From NCBI GenBank assembly GCA_950295325.1, contig OX485809.1, forward strand, positions 38,595,081 to 38,659,080: 64,000 bases of DNA, read 5' to 3'. This DNA is from Polytrichum commune. Taxonomy: Eukaryota; Streptophyta; Polytrichopsida; Polytrichales; Polytrichaceae. Under the pieces are notes generated by a model. That model was given only the letters and a program-made list of their open reading frames with translations. It made no database searches and had not been told where the DNA came from. The position numbers and the translations under genes were made by a program. Shown here piece after piece: positions 35,752-47,697 of this stretch. Each line of letters begins with the position of its first letter. Positions within the stretch are counted from its first letter, which is position 1.

Positions 35752-35970
35752 ATTACAACCAAGAATCACGTGCATTCTCAAGATACTCTACAAAAAAAAA
35801 ACCCTATATACAAGTCTCATTTTGTAAAATTAAACAATACACGTGCAATTATGATGATAAAATACAAGCGACAATATATATACATAAATAATCACATTCA
35901 TATATATCTAGTCTTTAAAATAATCATACAGATATAAATTTGAATTACAATCAACCCCTATCACATATAT
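35752..35970 (+). repeat. Dispersed repeat R6, copy 1
   Basis: Shares AACCAAGAATCACGTGCATT, TTTTGTAAAATTAA, TACATAAA and ACAATCAACCCCTA in order with 60517-60722. Unclassified. Confidence 0.6.
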
Positions 35971-38154
35971 TGTGCAAAACCCTAGCATTCATCAATAAAT
36001 TTGAAGACTTTACAATCTCCCGGATGTAACTCATAAGCATCTTAGTTTGCAATATATGTCATAGAAGCTAATAAAATGATTTTGTCTAAGTTTATCATCA
36101 AATGATTGGTACGATTATATGTCCACCAATTGTTGGTACCTTTTTTATATCAAGATAAGCCAATCTCTATATTTGATGGACACTACCATACATGTGTAAA
36201 TGTTGTATATTTTGAAAAAGTCCTCCATACATGTACATAACTACGAGTTATCTTTTGTGTAACATATGTATACATAGTACAACAAAGTTCAAAGTAATAC
36301 CCCTTTTGTGCACTCACATAGAGTCGTACGTGTTTAGTACCGTGCACCTCCCTGGGTACACACTCATATGCAACAACCGATTCCTTAGCTCTCCACTATT
36401 CATTTCCATAAGGCAAGAGGTGATGGAAACCCTCCAAGTGTCAATTCATTCTCATCAAGAGGAAAACTTAAGCTTCATGGACCCCGGGATACCCACCAAG
36501 CAAGGTACCATGCTCACACCCAAACGTCCCCATTAGGCCGACACATCCATGATCTTTTGTCATATTGGAAATGCACTTCTCCCCAAAGCCAATGGCGTGG
36601 TCAATGAACCACCCAAGTGTCCAAATGGCCCCCACGACCCTCATAAGCAACTTAACCAACTAGGGAGTTGTGCCACTAGCAACTAAACCCACTCGTTAAC
36701 ACTCTATGTGATAAGTTATGTAGGTTGCATTAACTCACATAACCACTCTACTTGGGACGTACAAACTTAAAATTGTTGAATCCACAAAGTCTGGATGTTA
36801 AAAAAAACAACAAGATGATGAACATGGAATACTTCCACTGTTTACACAAAACTGTTGGTGGAGTCTTCTAAAAGATCCTACGGTTGCATTATGTTGGAAG
36901 GGTCAGTTTAGAGCAGGAAAAACTAACAACCAAAAGCGGGAAAATAAAATAAAAAATCACAACACCCCCCCCCCCCCTTCTTCTTGGGCAGTGTTTAGGG
37001 GTTAACCCCTAACATCCTTGGAGACCACATCGTGATTGTTGCATCATCGCAAGTCGAAACTCTTCAGTACCAGATGGAGTCTTCCATTTTTTCTTTTTTT
37101 TTGAGGGAAATAGGTTAAGGGGCGATCTTTGGGGTCTACTCCATATTTAAAGATGTTTTGGGAAGTGGATTTGGAGTTATTGGTGTTATATATATATTTC
37201 TCTTTGAGTCCCTTTTGAGTTCATGACCAACCTCCCAACTCGTGAACACCTTTCTTGATATAATCAACATATTCATAAACTGAAAGGTATTCAATCCGCA
37301 AATGACATTTCCTTTCAAAGAAGAGTTTCAAAGAGGATTTTTTTTCTCTATTATGTAAACATAAAAATCATGTTTAATAAATATGTATTTTTTGTGTTTT
37401 GATTTTTGAATATATGGTTTAGTATATTCTTTATCTCATAGATGTAGTCAAAATAAGGCTTTGATGCTAGGTGGGATCTTGTACAAATTGACATGTAGAG
37501 CATGTAACGAAAGTTTGTAACCTTAAGGGTTGTAAGGATGCATGTAAATATGCCCAAAACATACACCTAAAACCGAAATGTGTAAGTTTTTCTTTGTATC
37601 ATCAAGCATGCAAATTTTTGTTGAACACTTTTGGTCCATTCATCTCCATACATGAAATACCCAAATAATTAGATCCATTATAACATGTCTATAAACCACT
37701 AATGCATAGCATGTACTCCTATGCATGTGATGCCTTGTAACATGGAGGGCCATACATGATTGAGGTTCATAGGGTCTATGTAGAGTGATTTTTTTACATG
37801 GATGATTGGGCTCTTATGATAAAGGCTTGGGCTAGTTCATCTCAGTTAGACCTCAATACACTAATTTGGCGTCTCTGATGTTATTATTGAAATCAATTTA
37901 TTCTAAATGAACATTTACAACCTAAGTGATGTAGAATAATCTTCTGCATTTTCACCTTATTAATGGATGAGTTTATGTAGACTCCAAAAAAGAAAAGAAA
38001 AGGAAAGAAAAAAAAGAGGAAAAAGAATGTCAATGGTTTTCCATTAACATGTGGTGTGCGTTCTCCACTGCTCTTCGATGTCCACTTAGACTCCAAAAAT
38101 CCTTGACTGGATCATACACTCGAGTCATAAACTATTGTTATAAGCTAGCATTAA
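35971..38154. other. Unassigned AT-rich DNA with C13 tract
   Basis: C13 at 36965-36977. No gene or element end recognised. Confidence 0.35.
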
Positions 38155-38510
38155 CATAGATGGGTCTTAAGGGACTTGTTTTCTTAATTAGCCGTCTATA
38201 TTCGATTGGTAAGTGGTTTAGTGAGGATCGAAGAGCAAACATCACAAAGACACATGTCTAAAACAAACTGGACTACGTCTTCAAATAAAAATAACTACTC
38301 TACATTCAATAGTAAACACAATTGGGATGACCTACCAATTGAATTTCTCAACCAACATGCACTTCCTACAACCATAGCTAAATAAGGGGAAGTCCAGTTT
38401 TCAATCCAATCTTTTTTGTAGATGTTTTATCGTAGATTTGCTAATCTCATCAATAGAAGTTGGTGAGCATGAAAAAAAAACCAAATAACACTCACATACC
38501 TTACACCAAA
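38155..38510 (+). repeat. Dispersed repeat R8, copy 1
   Basis: Parallel to 44773-45170: GATGGGTCTTAAG, AAAGAGCAAACATCA-like, ACTACTCT.CA, AACACAATTGGGA, CATGCACTTCC and GTTTTATCGTAGATTTGCTA. Unclassified. Confidence 0.7.
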
Positions 38511-39087
38511 TTCGGTTAATAGTGTCTCACAAACTAGTACACGTTATCACAAATAGTCGTTTCCTTCAAATTAATAAACTCTTTGCTTCCTACAAGGTCA
38601 TCTTAAGCCCATGAATGGTTTCAACCAAGCTATAGAACGGTCATGGAAAGTATACAAGTCCAAGCATATAGATGTGAGCTTAAGCAACTGAACCTCATGG
38701 GGGGACACTGGTATCCCATAATATACTAGTTCTCGCGCAAAGCCCGTGTCGACATCAAAAATGGTTAGTTGAAAGTGATTGAAGCGGTGTTGAGATTATC
38801 TCAACGTCATGTACATTGATGTTCGAAGTTTTTTTTTAAAATAAAAAATAAAATTGAATTGAATTTTTCTAATCACTTACAACCACAAAATCAATCATCA
38901 AGGAGGCTTTGATTTATTTGGGACACCAGTCTCCCGCCATAAGGTTCAACTTACAGACAAACCCCTTGAAAGGTAAGTAAAGTAACCCTCGAGAGTCGAG
39001 TCTTACTTGCGAGATGATTTTTGTGGACTCAACACAAATACACCTACCCAACCAAGGGTTAATTAGTTCCATTTATTGGACATGTAA
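38511..39087. other. Unassigned DNA
   Basis: No gene or recognised repeat. Confidence 0.35.
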
Positions 39088-39554
39088 GGGCCGCTTTAGA
39101 AACATAAACCAAGAGTCATGACCATGAAATCCTAAGGGCCCCTTCAAACTCATCCAAAGTCCGTACCACGGGACATAAAAATGCAGTTTGCAATTGGATG
39201 GGCCCTCAAGTTTAGTGTAAAGTGAAAGTGGACCATATTGAGGGACCACAACACGTGTTTGCATTTTTATTCTCATCATGACAATATAATATTCATAAGA
39301 GCCAATGACAATGTATACAACTGATTTCCACAGTCCCTAATTTTGCATTAGACCCACCTCCTTTTGATGGGCCTAAGTAATATCCAACACACTATGAAAT
39401 ATTCTCCACTTGATGTCATGTAGATTTTTCATCCATTCAAGTTTCTTTGGTCCCTTATGCTCTCTAGGTCTAGTGTAAAGTGAACTTTCTTGACCTATTG
39501 CAAAATTTATGTATCACGGGTGAAGCGCCCTCGAGCTCTAGTGTACAATGGCCA
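39088..39554 (+). mobile_element. MITE family R1, diverged copy
   Basis: Starts GGGCCGCTTTAGAAACATAA after TAA (39085-39087). Keeps CATGACCATGAAAT, GGGCCCTCAAGTTTAGTGTA, TGATGTCATGTAGA and TTTGGTCCCTTATG in family order, with an eroded right end. The oldest-looking copy. Confidence 0.65.
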
Positions 39555-39917
39555 TTAGTCATGCAACTAAGCTTGCTTTTATGAAACATTAAGTTGCCAA
39601 CATCGGGACACTAATTATGTGTTATAAAGAGAATTGTGGTTTATACTAAACTCTAGAGTACCTAGACTAGTGTGAGTTGGATATAGGACTTTTGTACTCC
39701 CAAAGTTTGCATGGTCGGCCTTTTAAAAATTTCACAACCAGGTCCGTACTAATTCCCCTTTAAAGCGCCTCAACACGCCCTGGGGTACACATTGGTACTT
39801 CCTGACTCACTTAGCTAGTACAATTAACCCCTACTTATTACAGCCATTTAACCAACTAACAAATATATCCAATTAATCGCCACTACAAAAATCCAATCAA
39901 TACATGGTGCAGGTCCA

Positions 39918-39944
<27 letters not shown>
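39555..39944. other. Unassigned DNA ending in TA/GA microsatellite
   Basis: (TA)n then (GA)n at about 39920-39950. No gene. Confidence 0.4.
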
Positions 39945-39950
<6 letters not shown>

Positions 39951-40160
39951 CATTCTCATTCATCCGATGACATAAAGGCCTTGAAATAGTATGCAGTCCG
40001 GGCGTTATTTAAAAAAAAGTTGTTTTTACACCGGAATCGATTTTAAAGACTTCAAATTAGTCTACTTGTGGTCATTCGTGATGAATCAACAACAAACCTA
40101 CAAGGGGTCATGTTTTGTGTTGGATGAAGGAGATGTATGTTTGTTTATGATAATTCCCTC
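39945..40160 (+). repeat. Dispersed repeat R5, copy 2
   Basis: Matches 24885-25150 in order (CTCATTCATCC, GAAATAGTATGCAGTCCG, TTTTAAAGACTTCAAATTAG, GTGTTGGATGAAGGAGA, GATAATTCCCTCT). Ends in a (TG)11 run at 40161-40182. Confidence 0.6.
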
Positions 40161-40491
40161 TATGTGTGTGTGTGTGTGTGTGTCCAATACAGGGAGTGTG
40201 AAACTGTGAACCAACGAACAAGGATAATTTGGAAACACGTGGTTAAGATCTTAAGGGTTATTTTTCCACCCGTGACCAAGGGATGCGAGGAAAAAGGATT
40301 TGGTGTTTATCTCGTGGTGATGGTGGTGGTTTGAAGACCATGACCAAGAGACGTCCACATCAATTTATAAAGGCCTTAATCAAGTGACATAGTGTAAAGC
40401 GAACTTAGAGCAGGACACAACCTTTTTTTTCTTGGGAAATAGAAAATGAAACCTACAGGAAATACAATTTATAGAGTTGAGGTTACTAAAA

Positions 40492-40523
<32 letters not shown>

Positions 40524-40789
40524 CATTATGATATGGTCGCCTTATTTTCTATTGAGACAATCTATTCGGGTTCTCTCACCACAAGGTCCGAATGACCACC
40601 AAACATTATCCATTTTTGTACATGTAAGATACCATGTAACTTTCTCATTTATTTTCAAAATCCCCACCCATGGTCACTTTTATTTTCGGTGGCCTTTTAT
40701 GAAACGAAGTCGAGCCGCCACTCATTTCTCAACCAATGAGAGATTTTAAAAGACATTGACCATGATCGCTGGTCACTAGCTTCATTGAA
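40161..40789. other. Unassigned DNA with two GT microsatellites
   Basis: (TG)11 at 40161-40182 and (GT)14-15 at about 40491-40520. Fragments such as GTGTAAAGCGAACTTAGAGC suggest a badly decayed R1 MITE, not firmly assigned. Confidence 0.4.
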
Positions 40790-41150
40790 AGCTCTTTAGC
40801 TTGTTGTGTATTGGAGCCTATTTTGAAAGTTGGGTGAAGTTTTTGGGGCCTTTTTTTTCACCTCATTAAAATTTGAGAAGTTTAGGATTTAAAATAGGGT
40901 ACGCACACGGAACCTTTTCTCTTAAGTCTTGGATCGGCCTCTGCAAGGCTAGCATGTGACCACCCATCCAAGTAGGCCAAGCTCAAAAAGTGATTTTTAA
41001 TAGCCTGACACTACTTTTTGTGTATGGTAATCCAAGCATTAAGAACACTTGGTGATTTTGTGTTTATTCACATAAAACTCGGTTTGAAAACAAACCCATG
41101 GTTTCATCTACTTTAGTTTATAAATAACTCTAATGTTTTCCATTACTGAG
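40790..41150 (+). repeat. Dispersed repeat R4, copy 3
   Basis: Parallel to 20540-20945 (TAGCTTGTTGTGTATTGGAG, TTTGAAAGTTGGGTGAA, ACACTACTTTTTGTGTATGG, AAACCCATGGTTTCATCTAC). Confidence 0.7.
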
Positions 41151-41662
41151 GACCAAACCTTACCTTTAATCAAATGTGTACTTGGTGTGGATAAGTGTTT
41201 GAATTTATCCAGTGCTTTAACATTTTCTTTTCTTTTTCTTTTTCCTTCTACCAAACAATTTCTTTTTCTTCAATATTCTATCTGACATGCCTTAGAATCA
41301 CATTATCGATTGAATATATAGTGCATAGTAACTTAGAACACAAAGTAACCACATTTTTTTTCCTTTTTTAGAACACAAGTGGTGCGTGGCCACCTAGCTA
41401 GTTTTTCTATCAAGTAGAGAGAAGATTTCATAGCTCGAAATCGAACTGCCAACCACTCCATTCGGATTTGGGTGCCTCTGCACTATCATATGGTAGTTTA
41501 GGGTCATCTCGGACCTAACAAAGTAACCACCTTGAAATCCACACAAAAGATCATAGGCTGAGAGTCTTTAATTCATATTCACCCATTGGTTGTATTGGTT
41601 TTTGTTTTGTAGGAGTTGTGACGTCATTCTACAATGCGACCATTGCAAAATAAATTGCACAA
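41151..41662. other. Unassigned DNA
   Basis: Pyrimidine-rich runs near 41220-41280. No gene. Confidence 0.35.
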
Positions 41663-42000
41663 TTTAAGGTTGAGGCATCTATAACCAAAAAAATAAGAGA
41701 GTTTGCAATTGTTTTGGAGGAGTACCAACGGGGAATTATTTTCCTTGCAAAGAGATACAAGAAATTACTACAAATTTTGAAGCAGTAAAGTTTACTAGGA
41801 CACACAATCAATTTATGATTAATCCATAAACGCTCATTTAAATGCTTATACTCGGCTACGACCATTGTCAAAACTCTTATGAGGGTAATCAATCACAAGC
41901 CACCACCACATAAACCTTAACTTCATTCACCCAAAAATAATAGATCTCATCGTAGTGAGCGGTTAAATAAATTTGGTTAAATGTAAACGCGTTGACCTAA
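41663..42000 (+). repeat. Dispersed repeat R7, copy 2
   Basis: Parallel to 28055-28460 (TTGAGGCATCTATAACC, TTTCCTTGCAAAGAGA, CTTATGAGGGTAATCAATCA, CACATAAACCTTAACTTC, GTGAGCGGTTAAATA). Confidence 0.7.
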
Positions 42001-42712
42001 AAGAGGGTCATAGATAAGAAAACAATTTCCTTACAATTTCACATTGGCTACTTGGTCAAACATGTTTTTATAGTGAAACTCCACTTAATTCTCCCATGGA
42101 AGGAAAACATATGAAACCCAATGCACTTGTTCTAAGTGCCAATTCAAACCCTAATTCATCACGCGCACTCTATTCCTTGCACAACCTCCCTAGTGATCCC
42201 AACAACAACAACAATGTCCCAAATATCCGAATATTGGAGGTTATGAATTTGATAAAGGAAACGTTTGTTTCATGAACGCAATCTTAAACGTACTACAAGC
42301 CAAATAAACTAAGAATCGTGGTTTTCAACTAGCAAATCGGTCGTTTATTTTGTGATCATTTTCAACTTTGAGCTTGTGAATCAACACTTTATCTTCCTCA
42401 CGATTTGAATCCGAATTGGGTTGCGTCCAATCTCCACCCCCATCAAGGTTGTCCCATAGGACGGGACAACCGTCTTTGCCGTCCATTGTCCCGTCCAATC
42501 AAATTGGACGGATGGGACAGTTGTCACGCGTGACGGGATGCGGATGGAAATTTTTCGAATTTTTTAAAACTGTTTACCGGCCGGTCGACTTGCCTATTGC
42601 CCTACCCGATTGGTCTATACTTTTCAACTTGTTTACTCAATTTTATGTTATTTTTTTTATTTCTATAGAGAAGAATTGTTGTTGGATGGTCGATTGATTG
42701 AGTTGATGTTGA
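42001..42712. other. Unassigned DNA with inverted-repeat cluster
   Basis: No gene. 42450-42540 is rich in hairpins built from GTCCCGTCC/GGACGGGAC motifs, including GTCCCGTCCAAT-caa-ATTGGACGG and the palindrome GTCACGCGTGAC. Confidence 0.5.
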
Positions 42713-43211
42713 GGGCCTCTTCACACATGAGCCAAGAGCCGTGACCATGAAATTGTGAGAGCCTAAAAGAAAGCGTCCAAAGGCCATCCCAACACACCTC
42801 CAAAATCATGTAGTGTGGTCACGGACCTTCAAGTGTAGTGTGAAGTCATATGTGACCGGGCCCTCAACCACATGCTATTTCAATGAATGTCTATTCATGA
42901 GGGTCTTCACACATGATAAAATAGAATAAACCAACGGTTGTGAGCGTTCGGAGTGCCATGATCTCTTGGTTTTGTGTTAGGCCTACCTCCAAGAGGTGGT
43001 TTGTGAAAATAATCCAAGCGACCACGAAGCATGACTCATTTGATGCCATGTGAGCATCCATATAGACTTTACATCCATTTTGCATTCACATACTCCGTTG
43101 GTCCCTCAAGCTTTGCGTGAAGTGAACTTGGACCGGCTCCGCCTTTCCCACCAACAAGAGTGCTTGAAGTGCGATGGTCACGGGCTCTCAGTCTCATGTG
43201 TGAAGTGGCCC
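42713..43211 (+). mobile_element. MITE family R1, copy E (full length)
   Basis: 499 bp, starts GGGCCTCTTCACACATGAGC, ends TCATGTGTGAAGTGGCCC. Flanked by TGA on both sides (42710-42712, 43212-43214), so the target duplication is TNA rather than strictly TAA. Confidence 0.9.
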
Positions 43212-43243
43212 TGAGTAATCTAATGCATAAATCTCACCGAAGA

Positions 43244-43390
43244 CATAACATTATTCAGATCCATACCAATGTTCAGTGGGACTAACATTATTATGTGGAA
43301 TATTCCTCACATTCAGTCTGAATATGGGGAATATACTGCAGAATTTTGTCAGTCCCACAAAACACTATTATGGATCTGAATAATGTTATG
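43244..43390. mobile_element. Short foldback MITE R2, copy 1
   Basis: 147 bp. CATAACATTATTCAGATCCA is mirrored at the right end (TGGATCTGAATAATGTTATG). Arms extend about 45 bp imperfectly through GTGGGACTRAC. Non-coding. Confidence 0.88.
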
Positions 43391-44772
43391 AAACCTGAAA
43401 ATCCTGGTGTAGACTAATTAAATTTTCCAGTCGGTCAATATATGCATATATTGGATGAATGACCGGCCAATCACCTCAACCCTTGGACCAATTGGCTCGA
43501 CTAAATTGCCGATGTCGATTGCTATGCTTGCATTCTATAATAGAAACCAAACAAAGGTCCCAATGTGAAGAATTATGAAATGAGCGCTCCGGCATAATGA
43601 GTTATGTGAGCTTTTATGTGTTCAGTCCTCTTAATCGAACAAGCAATATTAATTGAGGTATCTATAACAAGGTTTGCAAATGAAAACGGAAATAGAAAAG
43701 GCACATGTCATGTTGAGATTGAATTTGTACTATTTGAGCCACTAGCGTACACCATATACACAAGGGAGAGGTGTTAATTTTTTTTGTATGAAATTGTTTA
43801 CAATTGATGTGTTTATTTCATCCAATTCACATTCACCATTGTTGTCATATGATGATAGTCCTCAATGACTTCCTTGCCCATTCTTGTTACGGTTTGCATT
43901 TGGGTTCTAGGACAAGCTAGAGGCCCTTGGAGCGCTCATGGGCTCCCTTCAGTTTTGCTCTCCAGGTTGTGGCTAAGTTATTATGCTCCTGTCTTAGTTT
44001 GCTTGATGCAATCATTGAGTTACAAGCTATGAATGAGAAGAAAAAAATGTTGAATGCCTTTCTCATTGGAGAGTGAACATGGATTTTACATGTAATACGG
44101 GCGTATTTAATAAAAGATTTATATTTTATATATGTGGTGGAGGCAATTATCATATTAGACTAAATTTTTTTGTATAAATACATTAGTCCATTTTCTAGCA
44201 TGTTGTTACTATATATACATTTGTTTTGTCTTTGTAAACTTCTTTACATATACCAATGAAAAAGTTTATCTTGGATCCATGACCTCCCCCCCCCCCTCTT
44301 TTCCTTTATTTTTCCATTGGGAAGTGTATCCTACGAAGGGTTGTGCGATCCATTTATAAAGGATTTTAACAACGTAAAAGGAAACTTGGAACAAAATTTG
44401 GGAAGTCCAAAATGTTGGAGATTGGTATTGCGGATCCGAGAGGTCGCCTCCCATTGTTTTGGGCATTTGTCAAAAGCCTTGGGAAAAGCTTACGAACAAA
44501 ACGTGGGCGAGCCACCTCTAAAGCATGTTAGAAAAATCCAACTTATGGGTGGCCAAAATGTTGGAGAATTTAGTCTTGGTGTTGAGACAAATGTTATTTT
44601 TATTCTTTTGGACATCATGAATAGGTGTTACAAAGTAACTAGGAAACTCTACAAGGGTTATGTGTAGAAGAGTCTTTGTAACATGTTTTAAGACTTGCAA
44701 CCAAGTCTTCGGTGCTCAAGAGTCGCCAATATCTAGTTTGGCACCATGCTAGGTTGCAACTATGTAAACCTA
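43391..44772. other. Unassigned DNA with C11 tract
   Basis: C11 at 44286-44296. An ORF of 116 codons (44317-44667, +) matches nothing I recognise and has no upstream support; I do not call it a gene. Confidence 0.35.
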
Positions 44773-45170
44773 AGGTAGATGGGTCTTAAGTGGCTCGTTT
44801 TCTTAACCAAACCCTTTATATTTGACTGGTACATAGTTCCATGAGAATCAAAGAGCAAACATCATAAAAGACACACGTTAGAAAGACATTAGGCTACTTC
44901 TTCAGATATTGATAAAAAAAAACTACTCTGCACTCCATAGCGAACATAATTGGGAGGACTTGTGTGTCCAGGTAGGAAATCAACAAGCATGCACTTCCGA
45001 TAACCAACACTAAATCAGGACTAGGTCCGATTGTCAATCTGGTTTTTGCAGATGTTTCATCGTAGATTTGCTAAATGCAACACGAATTTCGTTGTGCAAA
45101 TCTAAGCGGTAGTAGTTGGAGAACGTGCAAAACAAACCCACGAACAAACACCCACATATATACCTTACCA
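44773..45170 (+). repeat. Dispersed repeat R8, copy 2
   Basis: Parallel to 38155-38510 (GTAGATGGGTCTTAAG, AAAGAGCAAACATCATAAA, ACTACTCTGCACTCC, CATGCACTTCCGAT, CATCGTAGATTTGCTAAAT). Confidence 0.7.
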
Positions 45171-45551
45171 TTGTGGCCAAATCCTATGAGGCAAACGTAG
45201 TGGGAAATTTGTAGGGGACACGTTTCGATGCGGCCATGCTTGGAAAGTGTTATGCCAGCCGGGAAGGGCAAAGGACGTGCCGGGGGAGGGGCCTATTATA
45301 AGTACGAGGCTCTGAGCCACTGGGAAATACAAAGCCTTGCCGAATCTTGAGAGCCCAGAGTTGTTAGATATTGAAGGATGTTTGGCCCGACACTTGCTCC
45401 CGACACGAATCTATTGGATCTTCCTCCCTTATCCCACCCCCCCCCCCCTTTCCCTCGGTCTCGTTTTCCAACCTCACGCACCTAATTCTCAACATAATTC
45501 CGCTCGATTCCATGGGATATTAATTAACTCTAGGGTGGGTTAAATCGACCA
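45171..45551. other. Unassigned DNA, promoter-like patch and C12 tract
   Basis: GGGGCCTATTATAAGTACGA at about 45290 looks like a TATA box in a GC-rich setting but has no gene behind it. C12 lies at 45437-45448. Confidence 0.3.
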
Positions 45552-45725
45552 CATAACACTACGCAACGGCAATGAGTTGTTTCATTCTAAAATCATTCAA
45601 CCAGTTTACCAGTTTATCATGTTAAATATGTTATTGACAAGCATCCTGGAGGTGTACTTTGTGCACTCTAAATGACATATTTCCGGTCCCGTCCAACTTG
45701 GTCACTTAGCTGGATACTGTTACGC
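45552..45725. mobile_element. Diverged R2-type element
   Basis: Starts CATAACACTACGCAAC; the interior (CAATGAG, CATTCTAAAATCATTCAACC, AGTTTACCA, GCATCCTGGAGGT, GTCACTTAG) matches 46903-47081. The right end is eroded. Confidence 0.55.
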
Positions 45726-45780
45726 AGTGTCGGTCTTGTGTACATGTGGATGCATTGTGTCGATAATCAACATCAATTAT

Positions 45781-46375
45781 GGTATCAAAGAACCTCCCCA
45801 AGGGTGTCAAGATTGCAGTATCAGTCACGTGTTGATATTTGATGGGTACGTCAAGGTGAGAGAATCTATGTATACCTGAGCTATTATTTGGGTCGATACC
45901 ATTCTAAACGATATTGATAGGAGGGGGATTTTGCCTAGGTACAAGGGTTCTTGCATGGTATATAGATCCAAATGGTATCCAAAAACAAAATACCATCAAT
46001 AATCATATCCTACTAGTATAAAAAAAATTCAAATCCTCATTATAGACACCCGATTGGTATCAAAAGAAGATGATACTTATACCAATGTTGGAGTGGTATG
46101 TAGGTGAATGCATGGGTATCAATGGTATCAAAGAACCTACATGTGGGTATCAAACTTGTAATATCAATTGACAATTGATATTTGGTGGGTATGTCAAGGT
46201 GAGAGTATCTTTATATACATGAGTAATTATTTAGGTTGATATCATTACGAACCACATTGGTTCCACCGTGATTTTACCTAGGCATGAAGGTTCTTACATG
46301 GTATATAAAATTGAATGATGATAAAACACAAATACTGTCAAATACCCATACCCTATTAGTAGGGAAAAAAAATGT
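45781..46375. repeat. Direct duplication, spacing 343 bp
   Basis: GGTATCAAAGAACCT begins at 45781 and 46124. Shared downstream: GATATTTG.TGGGTA.GTCAAGGTGAGAG, ATTTGGGT/ATTTAGGT.GATA, TTACCTAGGCATGAAGGTTC versus TTGCCTAGGTACAAGGGTTC, CATGGTATATA, then CCTA(C/T)TAGTA. Each unit is about 250 bp. Unclassified. Confidence 0.75.
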
Positions 46376-46447
46376 GATACTTGTCCAACACTAGTTCATG
46401 GAAACCAAACATGGAAAGCATCGTATGCATAAAAACCAACTCATGAC

Positions 46448-46467
46448 AAAAAAAAAAAAAAAAAAAA
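46448..46467. repeat. A20 homopolymer
   Basis: Uninterrupted run of A. Confidence 0.95.
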
Positions 46468-46902
46468 CTACGGTAGAATTAACGGATAACTCTAATAGGA
46501 CAATTTTATAGTGTTGACACCACTATTTCTCAACCTTTATGCTAGTTTTCTTGCTATGTCAAATGAATGTTGACAATTGGCTCAATAACCTAAAGGTCAA
46601 CATCCATGCGTGCAAGTGGAAAGCTATAATTTGAAAGAGTGCGATCTCTCATTGTTGAAAGGAAGTAAATTTAAATCATTTTGTTCAACTACAAAAATTC
46701 ACAATTATTTGTTGAGAGATTTTGATTGGAAAGTCCTCCATAAAAGGTGCTTCACACTTTCGTCTCATTGCATACATTTGCAAGGCAACTAGTTTTGCAA
46801 CTTAGATAATGATTGCCACTTTTGAGAAGAAGACAAGAGGCAAATATTGGTTTCAATATTATATTTGAAAACAAACGATCTTGAAATTCCTAAAGAATTT
46901 AT

Positions 46903-47081
46903 ATAACATTATTCAACTACAATGAGCTGATCCACTCTAAAATTAATCAACCAAAGCCGGAACTACTAGTTTACCAAGTTAAATCTACTGCTAAGAAGCA
47001 TCTTGGAGGTATAATTCTTGCACCATATATGATAGGTTCCCAGCTCCACTCAACATGGTCACTCAATTTGATAATGTTATG
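46903..47081. mobile_element. R2-type foldback element, second subtype
   Basis: Ends ATAACATTATTCAA and TTGATAATGTTATG share the terminal repeat of R2; the interior matches 45552-45725 instead. About 179 bp. Confidence 0.65.
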
Positions 47082-47233
47082 AAAAGCCACCACTAGACAA
47101 AAGTAGAGGTTTTGGAAAAATGGGTTTTTTGCAAGTGAGCAAGAAACCTAAGAAAAATGTCTTCAAGTCAGCTTTATTCTTTGTATAATCTTGCAATTTT
47201 ATATTCTTATGTCTAAGATTTTGAGGTTATAAA

Positions 47234-47697
47234 GGGCTACTTCACACACGAGCTGTGACCATGAAATTGTGAGCCCAAAAGAAAGTGTCGAAATGCCATC
47301 CCAAGACACCTCCAAAATCATGTTGTGTGGTCATGGATCCTCAAGTGTAGTGTGAAGCCATATGTGACCGGCCCTCAACCAAATGCTATTTCAATGAATT
47401 TTTATTAAGAATAAACCAACAATTGTCAGCATTCGGAGTGCCATGGTCTCCTGGTTCTGTGCTAGGCCTACCTCCAAGAGGTGATTTTTTCAAATTAATC
47501 CAAGTGACCACGAAGCATGATCTATTTGATTCCATGTAGGAATTCATGTAGACGTTCCATCCATCTTGCATTCACATACTCCGTTGGTCCCTCAAGCGTA
47601 GTGTGAAGAAAACTTGGACCGGCTCCGCCTTTTCCACCAACAAGAGTGCTTGAAGTGTAATGGTCACGGGCTCTCAGTCTTGTGTGTAAAGTGGCCC
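47234..47697 (+). mobile_element. MITE family R1, copy F
   Basis: 464 bp; GGGCTACTTCACACACGAGC at the left, TTGTGTGTAAAGTGGCCC at the right; TAA at 47230-47232 and 47698-47700. Small internal deletions. Confidence 0.87.

Noticed and set aside
40330-40780. Another R1 MITE copy
   Set aside because: Only scattered matches (GTGTAAAGCGAACTT, CACTCATTTCTCAACCAATG); no TIRs identifiable.
41420-41520. tRNA-like segment (TCGAAATCGAACTGCC)
   Set aside because: No acceptor stem or anticodon arm could be folded around it; no tRNA gene was found in the window.
44317-44667. 116-codon + strand ORF
   Set aside because: No recognisable motif or homologue and located between repeats; length alone is not enough in 64 kb.
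45281-45543. Core promoter plus 68-codon ORF
   Set aside because: A TATA-like motif is present but the ORF includes the C12 tract and looks random.
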